64,000 bases of DNA from Mucilaginibacter sp. (GCA_028288305.1 JAQBOA010000065.1:1-64000); one strand, 5' to 3'. Shown: positions 16,858-26,046, counted from the stretch's first letter. Translations and numbers: made by a program. Notes: a model not told the origin generated them from the letters alone.

Positions 16858-16896
16858 GTCAAAATATTTCTATTGTATTGTAAATACCTCTGGCTG

Positions 16897-17673
16897 TTAT
16901 TGCTGCTTCTTTAAAAAGCCCCGCAAGGCCTGCTGAGTAAATTCAGAGAGTACCAGTTCGCCGCTAATTGCCGCACGCTGGCTTAATAATTCGTCCCAAT
17001 TTGCTGTTCCTTCCCATAAAATTTGTTTAAGTCCGATAAGTGCTTCAGGGTGATAAGATGCCAGCTTCCGGGCCAGCTCATCCAATGCGGTATCCATGGC
17101 GTTGGTATCCGGATAAACCTCGTTATACAACCCTTTTTCCTTTGCCCATTGCGCCGTTTGAAAATCGACAGCCCGTATGGTCAACTGTGAAAAAGCAGGC
17201 AGTCCGATTTTTCTGATCACAGCAGGTGATATTACAAACGGGCCTATACCAATGGCCAGTTCACTCAATTTAATAGACGCTGCTTCAGTTGCCAGGCAAT
17301 AATCAGCTGCGGCAGCTAATCCGACCCCGCCACCTACCGCCTTGCCCTGCAAACGGGCTATAATAATTTTCGGCGATTTCCGGCAGGCATTAATTACTCT
17401 TGCAAAACCAGAAAAAAATTCAGCACCAGCCTTTTTATCTTTTATCTGTAATAATTCATCAAAACTGGCTCCGGCACAAAAAGTTCTATCACCTTCGCTT
17501 TTTAATATGATTACCCTTGTTTGTCCATTATTACCTGCCTGTGTTATAATGCTAGTCAATTCATCTAACAAACTGGCAGGTAACGAATTTTGTGCAGGAT
17601 GGTAAAAACTGATGACAGCAACACCACTTTCGCTGATGCTTAGGCTTACGTTGCCATTAACCTTAGTTTGCAT
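16897..17673 (-). CDS. Enoyl-CoA hydratase/isomerase family protein
   Basis: The 258-aa protein is a crotonase fold of standard length. The oxyanion-hole segments are FCAGASFDE (about residues 65-73) and GKAVGGGVGLAAAADY (about 110-125), followed by the ELAIGIGPF loop at the second catalytic position. Crotonases hydrate or isomerise acyl-CoA thioesters. The best guess is a methylglutaconyl- or enoyl-CoA hydratase of amino- or fatty-acid breakdown; no pathway neighbours are present to decide. The gene stands alone, with a repeat-filled divergent gap upstream. Confidence 0.85.
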   Translation of the reverse strand: MQTKVNGNVSLSISESGVAVISFYHPAQNSLPASLLDELTSIITQAGNNGQTRVIILKSEGDRTFCAGASFDELLQIKDKKAGAEFFSGFARVINACRKSPKIIIARLQGKAVGGGVGLAAAADYCLATEAASIKLSELAIGIGPFVISPAVIRKIGLPAFSQLTIRAVDFQTAQWAKEKGLYNEVYPDTNAMDTALDELARKLASYHPEALIGLKQILWEGTANWDELLSQRAAISGELVLSEFTQQALRGFLKKQQ

Positions 17674-17755
17674 ATTAACTAATTAATTTGTGTTTAGTGA
17701 TTAAATATTCTGATGTCCATAACGATAACTGATTGAAAATATGATAATTATGACA

Positions 17756-17880
17756 ACTCCCCTCTTGAGAGGGGGCGCGTCGGAATGCGTTGTGGCGGGG
17801 GTGTGTTAGTCGATATGCTCGATAACACACCCCTCCACCCCTCTTCCCGATAGCTATCGGGAGGGAATCGCACCGCCCAC
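17756..17880. repeat. G/C-rich palindromic intergenic element
   Basis: In an AT-rich gap this block is C/G-rich and highly foldable: CCCTCTTGAGAGGG at its start, GGGGTGTGTTA (17797-17807) pairing with TAACACACCCC (17823-17833), and an 18-bp perfect palindrome at 17845-17862 (TCCCGATAGCTATCGGGA). It lies between divergent genes, not at gene ends. It shares style, and partly the CCCCTC core, with the element at 19930-20055. Confidence 0.65.
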
Positions 17881-18019
17881 GCTCTTTTTCATCGTTTTTC
17901 AATCACTAAACACGTTTATTTTTAATATAATAACAGTGCAAACTTAGGTTAAAACTATAAAAAGGCCTAAACATCTGAATATTAAGTATGAATTAATTAT
18001 AAAATTTGCATTTTTATAT

Positions 18020-18490
18020 ATGCAAATGAAACAATATTTAATAGATACTTTTTTGTTTAATGATTTGACCAATAAAAAGCTATTGGAAAAAATAAACACC
18101 TTGCCTGATAAAATAGAAAGTATTAAATTATTCAGTCACCTTATTAATTGCCAGTATAAATGGATGGCGCGGATAGTGCATGATCCAAATGCACCTAAAA
18201 TGAGTTGGTGGGAACCATTATATGAGTTGGATAAAATAGAAGGCGAATGGAATAAAAGCCTGCAGCTTTGGCTGGAATATATTAATGATAAAACAGACGA
18301 TCAACTGGCTGAAGAAGTTACCTTTATTGGTTTAGATGAAAGCACATGGGCAGCCTCGTCTCAGGATATCGCCCTGCAGTTAAATTATCATTCCATTCAC
18401 CATAGGGCGCAAATACAAACTATCATCCGGCAGCAAGGATTTGAACCTGATTTTGTTGATTATATTGGGACAAAGTATCGCAAGTTATAG
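18020..18490 (+). CDS. DinB-superfamily four-helix protein
   Basis: The 156-aa protein is a DinB-like four-helix bundle. The metal-binding His triad is H40 (LFSHLINCQYKWM) and the pair in NYHSIHHRAQ (H124, H128). Related enzymes are thiol transferases or metal-dependent hydrolases with bacillithiol or similar; the exact role is unknown. A second ATG at residue 3 is equally possible. It is followed 19 bp later by a LysE-type exporter gene and a YjbR gene on the same strand, a likely three-gene unit. Confidence 0.82.
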   Translation: MQMKQYLIDTFLFNDLTNKKLLEKINTLPDKIESIKLFSHLINCQYKWMARIVHDPNAPKMSWWEPLYELDKIEGEWNKSLQLWLEYINDKTDDQLAEEVTFIGLDESTWAASSQDIALQLNYHSIHHRAQIQTIIRQQGFEPDFVDYIGTKYRKL

Positions 18491-18509
18491 GCCAGAAGTT
18501 AATTTATAT

Positions 18510-19142
18510 ATGTTCAATTTTCAAAATATTTACCTGTTTTTCATTGCCTCGTTATTATTAAACCTTACTCCGGGCAATGATATGCTTTACGTTGCGTCAA
18601 GAAGTGTTTCACAAGGCATAAAGGCAGGAGTAGCTTCGGCCGCTGGGATTTTTATTGGTTGTTTTGTTCATATTATAGCAGCTGTGCTCGGTCTGTCGCT
18701 AATTATTTCCAAATCTGCATATATTTTTCAATTAATTAAATTTGCAGGGGCAGGTTATTTAATTTACCTCGGTGTTAAAGCACTGCTGTCAAAACCTATT
18801 GTTAATAACTCTATTGAAAAATCAATCAAAGCTAATTATTGGAAATTATTTAAACAGGGAATAATAACTAATGCTTTAAATCCCAAGGTAGCGGTTTTCT
18901 TTTTATCTTTTCTTCCGCAATTTATTGACCCGGCATCGCCTTTTTTTAAGTTTCAATTATTTACACTGGGAATATGGTTTGATCTGCAGGGAACTGCTGT
19001 ACTGATAATCGTTGCTTGCTTACTGGGCAAAACAAAAGATTTTTTTAAAAAGAACCCTAAAGTATGGATGATACAGGAGAAAATTACCGGTATAATTTTG
19101 ATTGGGCTTGGCATTAAGATAGCCCTGGCATCAAAAAAATAA
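18510..19142 (+). CDS. LysE-family amino acid exporter
   Basis: From ATG at 18510 (210 aa) the protein has six hydrophobic helices and the LysE/RhtB signature LNLTPGNDMLYV near the N-terminus, plus the NALNPKVAVFFLSFLPQFI segment. Such proteins export amino acids or similar small metabolites across the inner membrane. An upstream in-frame extension exists but overlaps the DinB gene and lacks family similarity, so the ATG at 18510 is chosen. The substrate is not predictable. Confidence 0.9.
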   Translation: MFNFQNIYLFFIASLLLNLTPGNDMLYVASRSVSQGIKAGVASAAGIFIGCFVHIIAAVLGLSLIISKSAYIFQLIKFAGAGYLIYLGVKALLSKPIVNNSIEKSIKANYWKLFKQGIITNALNPKVAVFFLSFLPQFIDPASPFFKFQLFTLGIWFDLQGTAVLIIVACLLGKTKDFFKKNPKVWMIQEKITGIILIGLGIKIALASKK

Positions 19143-19149
19143 TTGATTT

Positions 19150-19470
19150 ATGATAGATATTGAAACCGCAAGACAAATGGCGCTATCACTACCTGGAACT
19201 GTGGAACAAGACCATTTTGGAATCCCATCGTTCAGGGTAAATAACCACATATTTTCAACGCTGTGGATAAAGGAACAGCGCATGATGGTTAAATTATCAC
19301 CGGTAGATCAGTCTGTTTTTAATTCGTTTGATCCTTCCGTTTTTTATCCGGTGCCTAATAAATGGGGATTAAAAGGAGCCACTTTTGTTGAACTGACTAA
19401 AGTTCGGCGGGATATGTTGGAGGATGCTTTGAATTTAGCCTACCAGGGGGTTGTGGTAAAGAAGAAATAA
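19150..19470 (+). CDS. MmcQ/YjbR-family DNA-binding-fold protein
   Basis: The 106-aa protein matches the CyaY-like fold family MmcQ/YjbR over its full length: DIETARQMALSLPGTVEQDHFGIPSFRV at the start, FSTLWIKEQRMMVKLSP in the middle, and KWGLKGATFVEL near the end. It starts 7 bp after the exporter stop, so it is co-transcribed. Family members are small cytoplasmic proteins of unclear job; some bind DNA in vitro. Confidence 0.85.
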   Translation: MIDIETARQMALSLPGTVEQDHFGIPSFRVNNHIFSTLWIKEQRMMVKLSPVDQSVFNSFDPSVFYPVPNKWGLKGATFVELTKVRRDMLEDALNLAYQGVVVKKK

Positions 19471-19477
19471 TGTTTAG

Positions 19478-19522
19478 TCTTTACCATAGCGATGGGTTTC
19501 AAACCCATCGCTATGGTAAAGA
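19478..19522. repeat. Perfect 22-bp inverted repeat with 1-nt spacer
   Basis: Arms 19478-19499 and 19501-19522 are exact reverse complements around a single C. The core word is ACCATAGCGATGGGTTT. There is no T-tract, so it is not a classical terminator, though it could stop transcription or stabilise the 3' end of the DinB-LysE-YjbR transcript. Confidence 0.85.
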
Positions 19523-19574
19523 TTGATGACCTTTCTTTTTGTTATTTTCAATAGAATAATTAGCTTTGAGCATC

Positions 19575-19895
19575 ATGAAACCGCTTTCATTTTTATTGGT
19601 CATTTTAGTATTTGCATCGGGCTTTATTCAACCGCCGGCCATGCATATGAAGATGAGTGATAAAATGAGCTGCATGATGAATAACCACGCTAATAAGGGT
19701 GGTTGCAATAATAAGAGTAAGCAAAATGCCGATTGCCCCTTCTGCAATTATTGCGTGATATGTATAACTTTTATTGTTCCTGTTAAACCAGGAATTCAAA
19801 GACATTTTGTATCGGGATTGGTAAATTATCCCGAAATGGTACAAAGTAAATTAACTGATTTTAACTCTTCTTTGTGGCGACCGCCAAATGCTTAA
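19575..19895 (+). CDS. Small exported Met/His/Cys-rich protein, possible metal binding
   Basis: From ATG at 19575 the 106-aa protein has a signal peptide (about residues 1-20), then a Met/His-rich stretch (AMHMKMSDKMSCMMNNH) and a Cys cluster (CPFCNYCVIC at about residues 54-63). These are typical soft-metal ligands, so copper or zinc binding is likely but unproven. The C-terminus is ordinary. A TTG nine bases upstream would add three residues. Another small Cys-rich exported protein follows at 20106. No named family is recognised. Confidence 0.65.
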   Translation: MKPLSFLLVILVFASGFIQPPAMHMKMSDKMSCMMNNHANKGGCNNKSKQNADCPFCNYCVICITFIVPVKPGIQRHFVSGLVNYPEMVQSKLTDFNSSLWRPPNA

Positions 19896-19929
19896 ATTTT
19901 ATAGCAGAAACTATCTTGAAATAACCCGC

Positions 19930-20055
19930 TTGCCTCGCCTAATCCTCTCCAAAGGAGGGGACTTGAAGAGCAAGGTTGATATTTAACACCCTCTCATTGC
20001 GCCACCGCTAAAGCTAAAGGCGGCACGCGGTTGGAGAGGGCAGGGGTGAGGCGAA
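19930..20055. repeat. Nested palindromic intergenic element
   Basis: Outer arms TTGCCTCGCC and its complement in GGTGAGGCGAA enclose CCTCTCC...GGAGAGGG and inner hairpins (CCTCTCCAAAGGAGG; GCCACCGCTAAAGCTAAAGGCGGC as nested steps). The same style of element occurs at 17756-17880. It lies between two same-strand small genes. Confidence 0.6.
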
Positions 20056-20105
20056 TATAGGCTTATGCCGAACTAACATTATTAATTTAAGTAAAATCAA
20101 AAATC

Positions 20106-20258
20106 ATGAAAAAAATCATAATGTTCGCTGTTGCGACAATGTTAACCATATCTGCATTTGCAAAACCTGGCGATTGTAAAAAGTGTACAAAGAAAACCTG
20201 TACAACAGAATGCCAATCTCATTGCACAGCTAAATGTGCAGCAGGAACATGTAAATAA
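20106..20258 (+). CDS. 50-aa exported Cys-rich micro-protein
   Basis: ATG at 20106 opens a clear signal peptide (MKKIIMFAVATMLTISAFA). The mature part is about 31 residues with seven Cys (C24, C27, C32, C36, C40, C44, C49) spaced every 3-5 residues and separated by Lys/Thr. A rigid disulfide fold or metal binding is likely. A strong terminator follows 8 bp after the stop, which supports a real transcript. It is probably linked in function with the Met/Cys-rich protein at 19575. No family is recognised. Confidence 0.75.
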   Translation: MKKIIMFAVATMLTISAFAKPGDCKKCTKKTCTTECQSHCTAKCAAGTCK

Positions 20259-20265
20259 ATAATGA

Positions 20266-20298
20266 ACGCCCCTGGAATTTCCCCGGGGGTGTTTTTTT
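20266..20298 (+). terminator. Strong Rho-independent terminator
   Basis: ACGCCCCTGG pairs with CCGGGGGTGT (allowing G-U) around a 7-nt loop and is followed by TTTTTTTAT. It directly follows the stop of the 50-aa Cys-rich gene. Confidence 0.9.
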
Positions 20299-20439
20299 AT
20301 GACCGCAGAGTTTGTAATATTACCGCACACAAACTGTTCATTTCCGCACGTTTTAAAACTAATTATTGTTTGTATATTATTGTTTTACAATAGCTTATGT
20401 TGTTGGCACATCTTTTATATCATATTTGGAAAACTGGTC

Positions 20440-22788
20440 ATGTTAAAAAGTTATATCAAAATCGCTCTGCGTAACCTGCGCAATAAAATTGCTTTTTCAT
20501 TTATAAACATAACCGGACTTGCGGTTGGAATGGCAGGTGCTATACTTATTTTCACCTGGGTACAAAACGAATACAGCTATGATACTTTTCATGCCAATGA
20601 AAAAACACTTTATAAGGTATGGAACCGTTGGGTAACGCCGGGCTACATTGGTACAGGTGATGTTACATGTTCGCCGGTAGGCAAAGCTTTAAAGGACGAG
20701 TACCCTGAAATTAAAAATTCTGCCAGGGTCTACTGGAGTACCGACAGATTATTTAACTATGGGGATAAATTTATTAAAGCAAAAGGCAATGATGTTGATA
20801 AGCCATTTTTAACTATGTTCACTTTCCCGTTGCTGGAAGGTAATGCCGCACACGCGCTTGATGATGTAAATAATATCGTTATCACCAAAAAACTGGCAAC
20901 AAAACTGTTTGGTGATGCACACCCAATAAATAAGCTTGTTAAAATAAATAATAAAGATTTATACAAGGTAAGTGGAGTACTAAAGGACCTGCCAAATAAT
21001 ACCCAATTTGATTTTGAATACCTCGTGCCATTTAGACAAAACGTGTTTAGTGATAATTCGTGGAATACAAATAGTTATTACACTTATGTGCAGCTGCAGC
21101 CAAATGCAAATATAAACAAGGTAAATGTTGAAATAAAGAATATAGCGATCAGGCATGATCCTAAATCTAATGGAGAGGTATTTTTGTATCCATTTAGCAA
21201 AATGCATTTGTATTCAAGGTTTGATAACGGAAAAGCAGTTGGCGGCCGTATTGAAATTGTTCATTTACTGTTGGCTATAGCAGGTATCATACTACTGATT
21301 GCCTGTATCAATTTTATGAACCTGAGTACTGCTCAAAGCCAAAAAAGAGCAAAAGAAGTAGGTGTGCGCAAAGTGGTTGGCGCAAGCCGTATAAGCCTGA
21401 TCAACCAGTTTTTAAGTGAATCTGTTATCATAGCTTTTATAGCTGGGATCATATCGCTTTTAATTGTGACACTATGCTTTCCCTCGTTTAACCAGCTTAC
21501 CGAAAAAAACCTAAGTATAGATTATGCCAGTCCGATATTCTGGCTTGCTTTTATGGGATTTATATTGTTTACAGGTTTGCTGGCAGGCAGCTATCCGGCA
21601 TTTTTATTATCTGGTTTCAGGCCGGTTAAAGTGCTTAAAGGCAGTAACTTGTTTGCAGGAGGCACAAATTGGTTCAACCCGCGCAAAGTGCTCGTTGTCT
21701 TACAATTTTCGGTTGCTATCGTGCTGGTTGTATCAACCATTGTTATTTACCGCCAAATAAAGTTTGCTCAAAACCGGGATGCAGGCTATAACATAACTAA
21801 TTTGATAGAAGTACCTATTGAAGGCAATATTTTAAAAAATTATGGGTCAATTAAAAATGACCTGCTGAACAGCGGCGCTGCCACGGCCATGTGTGAAACC
21901 GGTTATACTGTTACAACCAATGGGGCCACTAATTCAGGTTATAAATGGGAAGGTATGCAAAAGGAACAGGAAAGCCTCACTTTTACTCGGTTCGGTACCG
22001 GCGGCGACTTCGTTAAAACGATGGGCTTAAAACTGATTGAAGGCAGGGATATCGACTTCAATGCTTATCCATCTGACAGTACCGCATGCCTGCTCAATGC
22101 AACTGCCGTTGCACAGATGGGTATTAAAAATCCGGTAGGTAAGTTGATTAACGGATCAATTAAAATTGTTGGGGTCTTTAAAGATTTTATAATTCAGTCG
22201 CCTTATGCCAATGTAGATCCAATGATTGTTTTCGGATCTAAAGACTGGGCTTATAATATGGTTGTCAGACTGAATTCAAAGAATGACATTGCTAAAAATT
22301 TACAGATCGCCGGGCAAATTTTAAAAAAATACAACCCGGCCTATCCTTTTACCTTCCAGTTTATTGACCGCGAATACCAGCAAAAATTTAACGATCAGCA
22401 GCAAACAGGAACACTGGCTTTCATATTTGCAGGCTTAACAATTTTTATTTCGTGCCTTGGCTTATTCGGCCTTGCATCATACATGGCCGAAAACCGGTCA
22501 AAGGAAATTGGTATAAGAAAAGTATTAGGAGCAAGTGTTGCAGGAATTGCACAAATGCTAACCAAAGAGTTTGTGGCCTTGGTAGTAATTGCAATTGTTA
22601 TTGCTACGCCTATAGCATGGTGGGCAATGAGCAAATGGCTGCAGGATTTTACATACCGTATTCATATTGGCTGGTTAACGTTTGTTATTGCCGGTTTGGT
22701 AGCGGTTATTATTGCAGTATTAACTGTATGCACACAATCGGTTAGAGCTGCTATGGCTAACCCTGTTAAAAGCATCAAAATGGAATGA
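20440..22788 (+). CDS. MacB/FtsX-type ABC transporter permease, double-domain
   Basis: From ATG at 20440 (782 aa) the start MLKSYIKIALRNLRNKIAFS is the usual beginning of this family; the longer ORF upstream reads into promoter DNA. It has an N-terminal membrane helix, a large periplasmic MacB-type core, three helices (about residues 280-410), a second periplasmic domain and three final helices with the FtsX segment (RSKEIGIRKVLGASV). No ATPase gene adjoins it. Bacteroidota often carry such lone permeases, probably exporting peptides or moving lipids or lipoproteins. The substrate is unknown. Confidence 0.9.
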   Translation: MLKSYIKIALRNLRNKIAFSFINITGLAVGMAGAILIFTWVQNEYSYDTFHANEKTLYKVWNRWVTPGYIGTGDVTCSPVGKALKDEYPEIKNSARVYWSTDRLFNYGDKFIKAKGNDVDKPFLTMFTFPLLEGNAAHALDDVNNIVITKKLATKLFGDAHPINKLVKINNKDLYKVSGVLKDLPNNTQFDFEYLVPFRQNVFSDNSWNTNSYYTYVQLQPNANINKVNVEIKNIAIRHDPKSNGEVFLYPFSKMHLYSRFDNGKAVGGRIEIVHLLLAIAGIILLIACINFMNLSTAQSQKRAKEVGVRKVVGASRISLINQFLSESVIIAFIAGIISLLIVTLCFPSFNQLTEKNLSIDYASPIFWLAFMGFILFTGLLAGSYPAFLLSGFRPVKVLKGSNLFAGGTNWFNPRKVLVVLQFSVAIVLVVSTIVIYRQIKFAQNRDAGYNITNLIEVPIEGNILKNYGSIKNDLLNSGAATAMCETGYTVTTNGATNSGYKWEGMQKEQESLTFTRFGTGGDFVKTMGLKLIEGRDIDFNAYPSDSTACLLNATAVAQMGIKNPVGKLINGSIKIVGVFKDFIIQSPYANVDPMIVFGSKDWAYNMVVRLNSKNDIAKNLQIAGQILKKYNPAYPFTFQFIDREYQQKFNDQQQTGTLAFIFAGLTIFISCLGLFGLASYMAENRSKEIGIRKVLGASVAGIAQMLTKEFVALVVIAIVIATPIAWWAMSKWLQDFTYRIHIGWLTFVIAGLVAVIIAVLTVCTQSVRAAMANPVKSIKME

Positions 22789-22793
22789 ATTTT

Positions 22794-22946
22794 TGATGTG
22801 CAAATATGCAAATTTGCGGATGTGCAGATGGGGGAATTTGAAAATGTGGTAATTTGAAGAGTTGAAAATGAGCAAAATGCCGAATTGCAGCTTCATTTGC
22901 ACATCTGCACATTCGCACATCGGCACATTTTTTTCACATCTGCACA
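22794..22946. repeat. Word-based palindrome (GATGTGCA / TGCACATC words)
   Basis: Left half: repeated GATGTGCA and ATGCAAATTTGCG words. Right half: the complementary words CATTTGCACATCTGCACATTCGCACATC, repeated again as CACATCTGCACATC. It sits exactly between the convergent permease and LytTR stops and probably works as the shared terminator. Confidence 0.7.
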
Positions 22947-23642
22947 TCATTTAACAATCTGTCCTAAAACTTCTTCCCGCATGTATTTACTTATTGGAAC
23001 CTGGTGTTTTTGAATATGCAATGTATTACCCTCAATACTGTTTACCTTGTTTATTGCGGCTATGTATGATTTATGGGTTTGAATAAATTGTCCGGACGGT
23101 AATTTCTCAAAAAGGGCCTTAATAGTTGTGTGGATAATGATTTTTTTATTTTCGAGATAGATAGCCGCATAATTTTCCATTCCCTCGATAAATAATATTT
23201 CATCAAAAATAATTTTTTCCAGTTTTCCGTTCGACTTGGCAAAAAAATAGGGGATAGGGGAGTTGCTTTTTTCTTCTCTTAAAGCAAAATAATCGCGGGC
23301 TTTCCAGGCTGCCTTTAAAAACCGCTCGTACGATATTGGTTTAAGCAAATAATCAATAACATCCAATTCAAAGCCTTGTAAAGCATATTGCTCAAATGCT
23401 GTGGTAAATATAACTTTAGGAGGTTTTGATAATGCCTTTATAAACTCAATACCTGTAATATGCGGCATTTGTATATCCAAAAAAAGCAGATCAACCGGTT
23501 GTTGCTGCATCAGGTTACTTAATTGTATAGCATCTTCGCAAACGCCTTTTAAATCCAAAAACCCTATCTTTTCCACATAACCATGTAAGCCTTTGCGGGC
23601 AAATGGCTCATCATCAGTTATAATACAGGTTATATTATTCAT
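22947..23642 (-). CDS. LytTR-type response regulator (LytR/AlgR family)
   Basis: The 231-aa protein has a receiver domain with D56 as phospho-acceptor (DLLFLDIQMP), the DD pair at 10-11 and a Lys near 105 (LLKPI), then a LytTR DNA-binding domain (about 130-230, with EGMENYAAIYLENKKIIIHT, FIQTHKSYIAAI). It overlaps its partner kinase by 8 nt. The pair is a classical LytS/LytR-like system of Bacteroidota. Targets are unknown; the acyltransferase gene upstream in the same operon is a candidate to be co-regulated. Confidence 0.93.
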   Translation of the reverse strand: MNNITCIITDDEPFARKGLHGYVEKIGFLDLKGVCEDAIQLSNLMQQQPVDLLFLDIQMPHITGIEFIKALSKPPKVIFTTAFEQYALQGFELDVIDYLLKPISYERFLKAAWKARDYFALREEKSNSPIPYFFAKSNGKLEKIIFDEILFIEGMENYAAIYLENKKIIIHTTIKALFEKLPSGQFIQTHKSYIAAINKVNSIEGNTLHIQKHQVPISKYMREEVLGQIVK

Positions 23643-24663
23643 ATTCCAGTTTTAATTCGGCAATAAAAGTATCGTTCTCTTTTTTTGTGCAAAACGAATA
23701 TTTGCCGGGATATAACAAATCAAGCCTGCGACGTAAATTTTCAAGCCCAATGCCGCCTTTGCGGATTGCCGGCGATTCAAATTCAGGTATTGAATTTTCC
23801 ACCCGGAAGGTTATTTGATTACCAGATAACGTTGCATGAATATCCAGCCGGTAATTACCGCCAATAAATTTAAACGCATTTTCAACCAGCGGCAAAAACA
23901 ATAAAGGATAAACCAATTGTCCGTTTAGTCCGTTATCAAAATTAACTTCCATTTTTAATTTATCGCTGCTCCTTGTTTTTTGCAGGTCAATAAAGTTTTG
24001 AAGGTATTCTATTTCATTGCTCACCTTCACTTGCTGTTGCTGATCATATAGCTGGTATCGCAATAATTCGGATAATTTTTCGATGCTCTTTTTTGCCCCT
24101 TGCAAATCTTCATCCATCTGGAAATAAACTGTATTTAATGCGTTGAATAAAAAATGTGGATGGTATTGTGATTTTAAAAATTTAAGTTCCGTTTGCAAAT
24201 GGTCGTTGGTTACCTTTTCAAGTTGTACCTTATTCTCGACATAAGCCTTTAACCAGGTACTGCTGCGTGTTATGCCATAATAAATAATGGCATATAGTGT
24301 CGGTATCACGTTAATATCAGCAACATCAGCCCATGAAAGGCCGTCGTCTGTAAATGCACACATTGGAATAAATATCACATTCACCAAAACCAGGTTGGCA
24401 AAAACCAGTGTAATTAATTCTCTTACCACCGACTGATAATTTAATTGTAAAGGCCGGCGTTCGTCATAAAACTTAAAAAGCCGCTTAAAAAGATATATAC
24501 CTGCATAACCAACTACCACACTACAGCTCATTTCGAAGATATTTAACCCCCAATCTCTTTTCCAAAATCGAGAGTTGATATCAACGTCATGAAGCAACCT
24601 GATGGTGAAGTACACCATCAGGCCGTACAATGCAGGGAAAATATATTTCCTGAAAAATTTCAT
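23635..24663 (-). CDS. LytS-type sensor histidine kinase (HisKA_7TM-less, His_kinase domain)
   Basis: The 342-aa protein has four membrane helices (about residues 10-25, 43-62, 80-102, 115-132), a coiled linker and a His_kinase domain whose phospho-acceptor is H170 in HPHFLFNALN. A HATPase domain follows, with N-box (PLVENAFKF) and G-box (GIGLENLRRRL). It is 18 bp downstream of the acyltransferase gene and overlaps the response regulator by 8 nt, so the three form an operon. Confidence 0.92.
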   Translation of the reverse strand: MKFFRKYIFPALYGLMVYFTIRLLHDVDINSRFWKRDWGLNIFEMSCSVVVGYAGIYLFKRLFKFYDERRPLQLNYQSVVRELITLVFANLVLVNVIFIPMCAFTDDGLSWADVADINVIPTLYAIIYYGITRSSTWLKAYVENKVQLEKVTNDHLQTELKFLKSQYHPHFLFNALNTVYFQMDEDLQGAKKSIEKLSELLRYQLYDQQQQVKVSNEIEYLQNFIDLQKTRSSDKLKMEVNFDNGLNGQLVYPLLFLPLVENAFKFIGGNYRLDIHATLSGNQITFRVENSIPEFESPAIRKGGIGLENLRRRLDLLYPGKYSFCTKKENDTFIAELKLEYE

Positions 24664-24681
24664 ACATTTAAATTACAAATT

Positions 24682-25896
24682 TCAAGCGGAAACCAACATA
24701 ACTTCATTTATCTTTTCGGGTTGAGGAATAGCAACGGGCTTTTTCTCGCTTTTTGGCTTCATACCAAATAAAAACCTTGTTAATGCATACGGCCTTACCA
24801 AAAGATGATAGATACCTACGGTTATAAAAAAAGTCATCCCAACTGTATAGATGTATTTTGATAAAATACTTTCATTTTGTGTTTGAACAATATAGTAAAC
24901 TAACACAACAATTACTGTTTGATGCAGGATATAAAAAGGGTACACAGCCTGGTTTAAATAATCCAATGCCTTGTGCTTGTAATTTAAATACTTTTTGCCA
25001 TAGCCAACCAACGCTAATACCCAGCTCCAGGCAACTATGGCCCGCAGCGCTAAAAACAAACCCATAAATGAATCGCCGCTAAATGGCCATAGCTCATAAC
25101 CGGGTTCAATTTTATTCCACCTTAAATAGTAAAGAAAAACCAAACTTATAAAGCCAATTCTTAAAGCAAAACGACGGTTGCGTTCCAGGCTATCCATTAA
25201 CAATGGTTGCGTGATGCAGATAAAACCTGCCAGCAGAAAGAATAACCAGTAAACAAAGTAACAACCGTCGTGTGCCAGGTCATTTGTTTCGGGGTGATTA
25301 TAAGCCAGCAATGCATACCATACAATTCCAGGAAGCATAATTATATAGATCCATTTGCCGTTTGCTAATGCAGCAAGCTTGGTCTTAAATCCTATGCTTT
25401 TAGGTGATGCCATCCATGCAAATAATGGTGCGAATAAAATATCATATACAAACAGATAAGCAATAAACCACAGATGGTGCCAGCTAAAGCTGCCTTTAGG
25501 ATAAGGAACAAAATTGAATACAGTTTTATAAAAATCCAAATAGCTGCCTGAAAAACCATGATTTAAGCGTTCCATATAAATTTGGGGTGGCACAATAATG
25601 AACATACCAACCAGCAACGGGATAAACAGCCTGCGGAACCTTAAACCAATAAAATTTAAGCTGCTGCGACGCTGCATCATAAAAAAACTCACCGTGCCCG
25701 AAATAAAGAAAAGCAGCGGCATACGGAATAAATGCAGAAAATAGTTTGATTCCATCATCAGGTTGCTGGTTTCGTGGTTTTTGATGTGCCAGTTATCTTC
25801 CGCCACGTAAGGCATAGCCGAATGAAAGAATAATACACCCAGAATTGATAATATCCTTAACCAGTCCAGGTAAGTTTGACGTTGTGTGGTTTCCAT
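24682..25896 (-). CDS. Acyltransferase family 3 membrane protein (OPGC/OafA-like)
   Basis: The 404-aa protein has about ten membrane helices and the acyltransferase-3 signature: the early YLDWLRILSILGVLFFHSAMP with the active His near residue 25, and FRMPLLFFISG soon after. These enzymes put acyl groups, often acetyl or succinyl, onto sugars of surface polymers or glucans. It is first gene in an operon with a LytTR two-component pair, suggesting that the modification responds to a signal. No polysaccharide genes adjoin. Confidence 0.9.
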   Translation of the reverse strand: METTQRQTYLDWLRILSILGVLFFHSAMPYVAEDNWHIKNHETSNLMMESNYFLHLFRMPLLFFISGTVSFFMMQRRSSLNFIGLRFRRLFIPLLVGMFIIVPPQIYMERLNHGFSGSYLDFYKTVFNFVPYPKGSFSWHHLWFIAYLFVYDILFAPLFAWMASPKSIGFKTKLAALANGKWIYIIMLPGIVWYALLAYNHPETNDLAHDGCYFVYWLFFLLAGFICITQPLLMDSLERNRRFALRIGFISLVFLYYLRWNKIEPGYELWPFSGDSFMGLFLALRAIVAWSWVLALVGYGKKYLNYKHKALDYLNQAVYPFYILHQTVIVVLVYYIVQTQNESILSKYIYTVGMTFFITVGIYHLLVRPYALTRFLFGMKPKSEKKPVAIPQPEKINEVMLVSA

Positions 25897-26046
25897 GATT
25901 TCTTTTTTATATAAAGAAACCTCATAACCATTATTTGCCGAATTTTTTTTGACCAGTAGCTATCTATTGGTGACGAGTGGAATATTTTAGAATTTATGTA
26001 ACAAAACGTTCTTCTTAAAGTCCTTTAAAAAACCTTATAAAAAGAA

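Noticed and set aside
17675-17902. Minus-strand ORF of 75 codons upstream of the enoyl-CoA hydratase gene
   Set aside because: It runs through the G/C-rich palindromic element; the Arg/Gly-rich product reflects the repeat and not a gene.
20299-20439. 47-codon N-terminal extension of the MacB-type permease
   Set aside because: It reads into the terminator and promoter region of the previous gene, and the family start MLKSYIKIALRNL fits the ATG at 20440.
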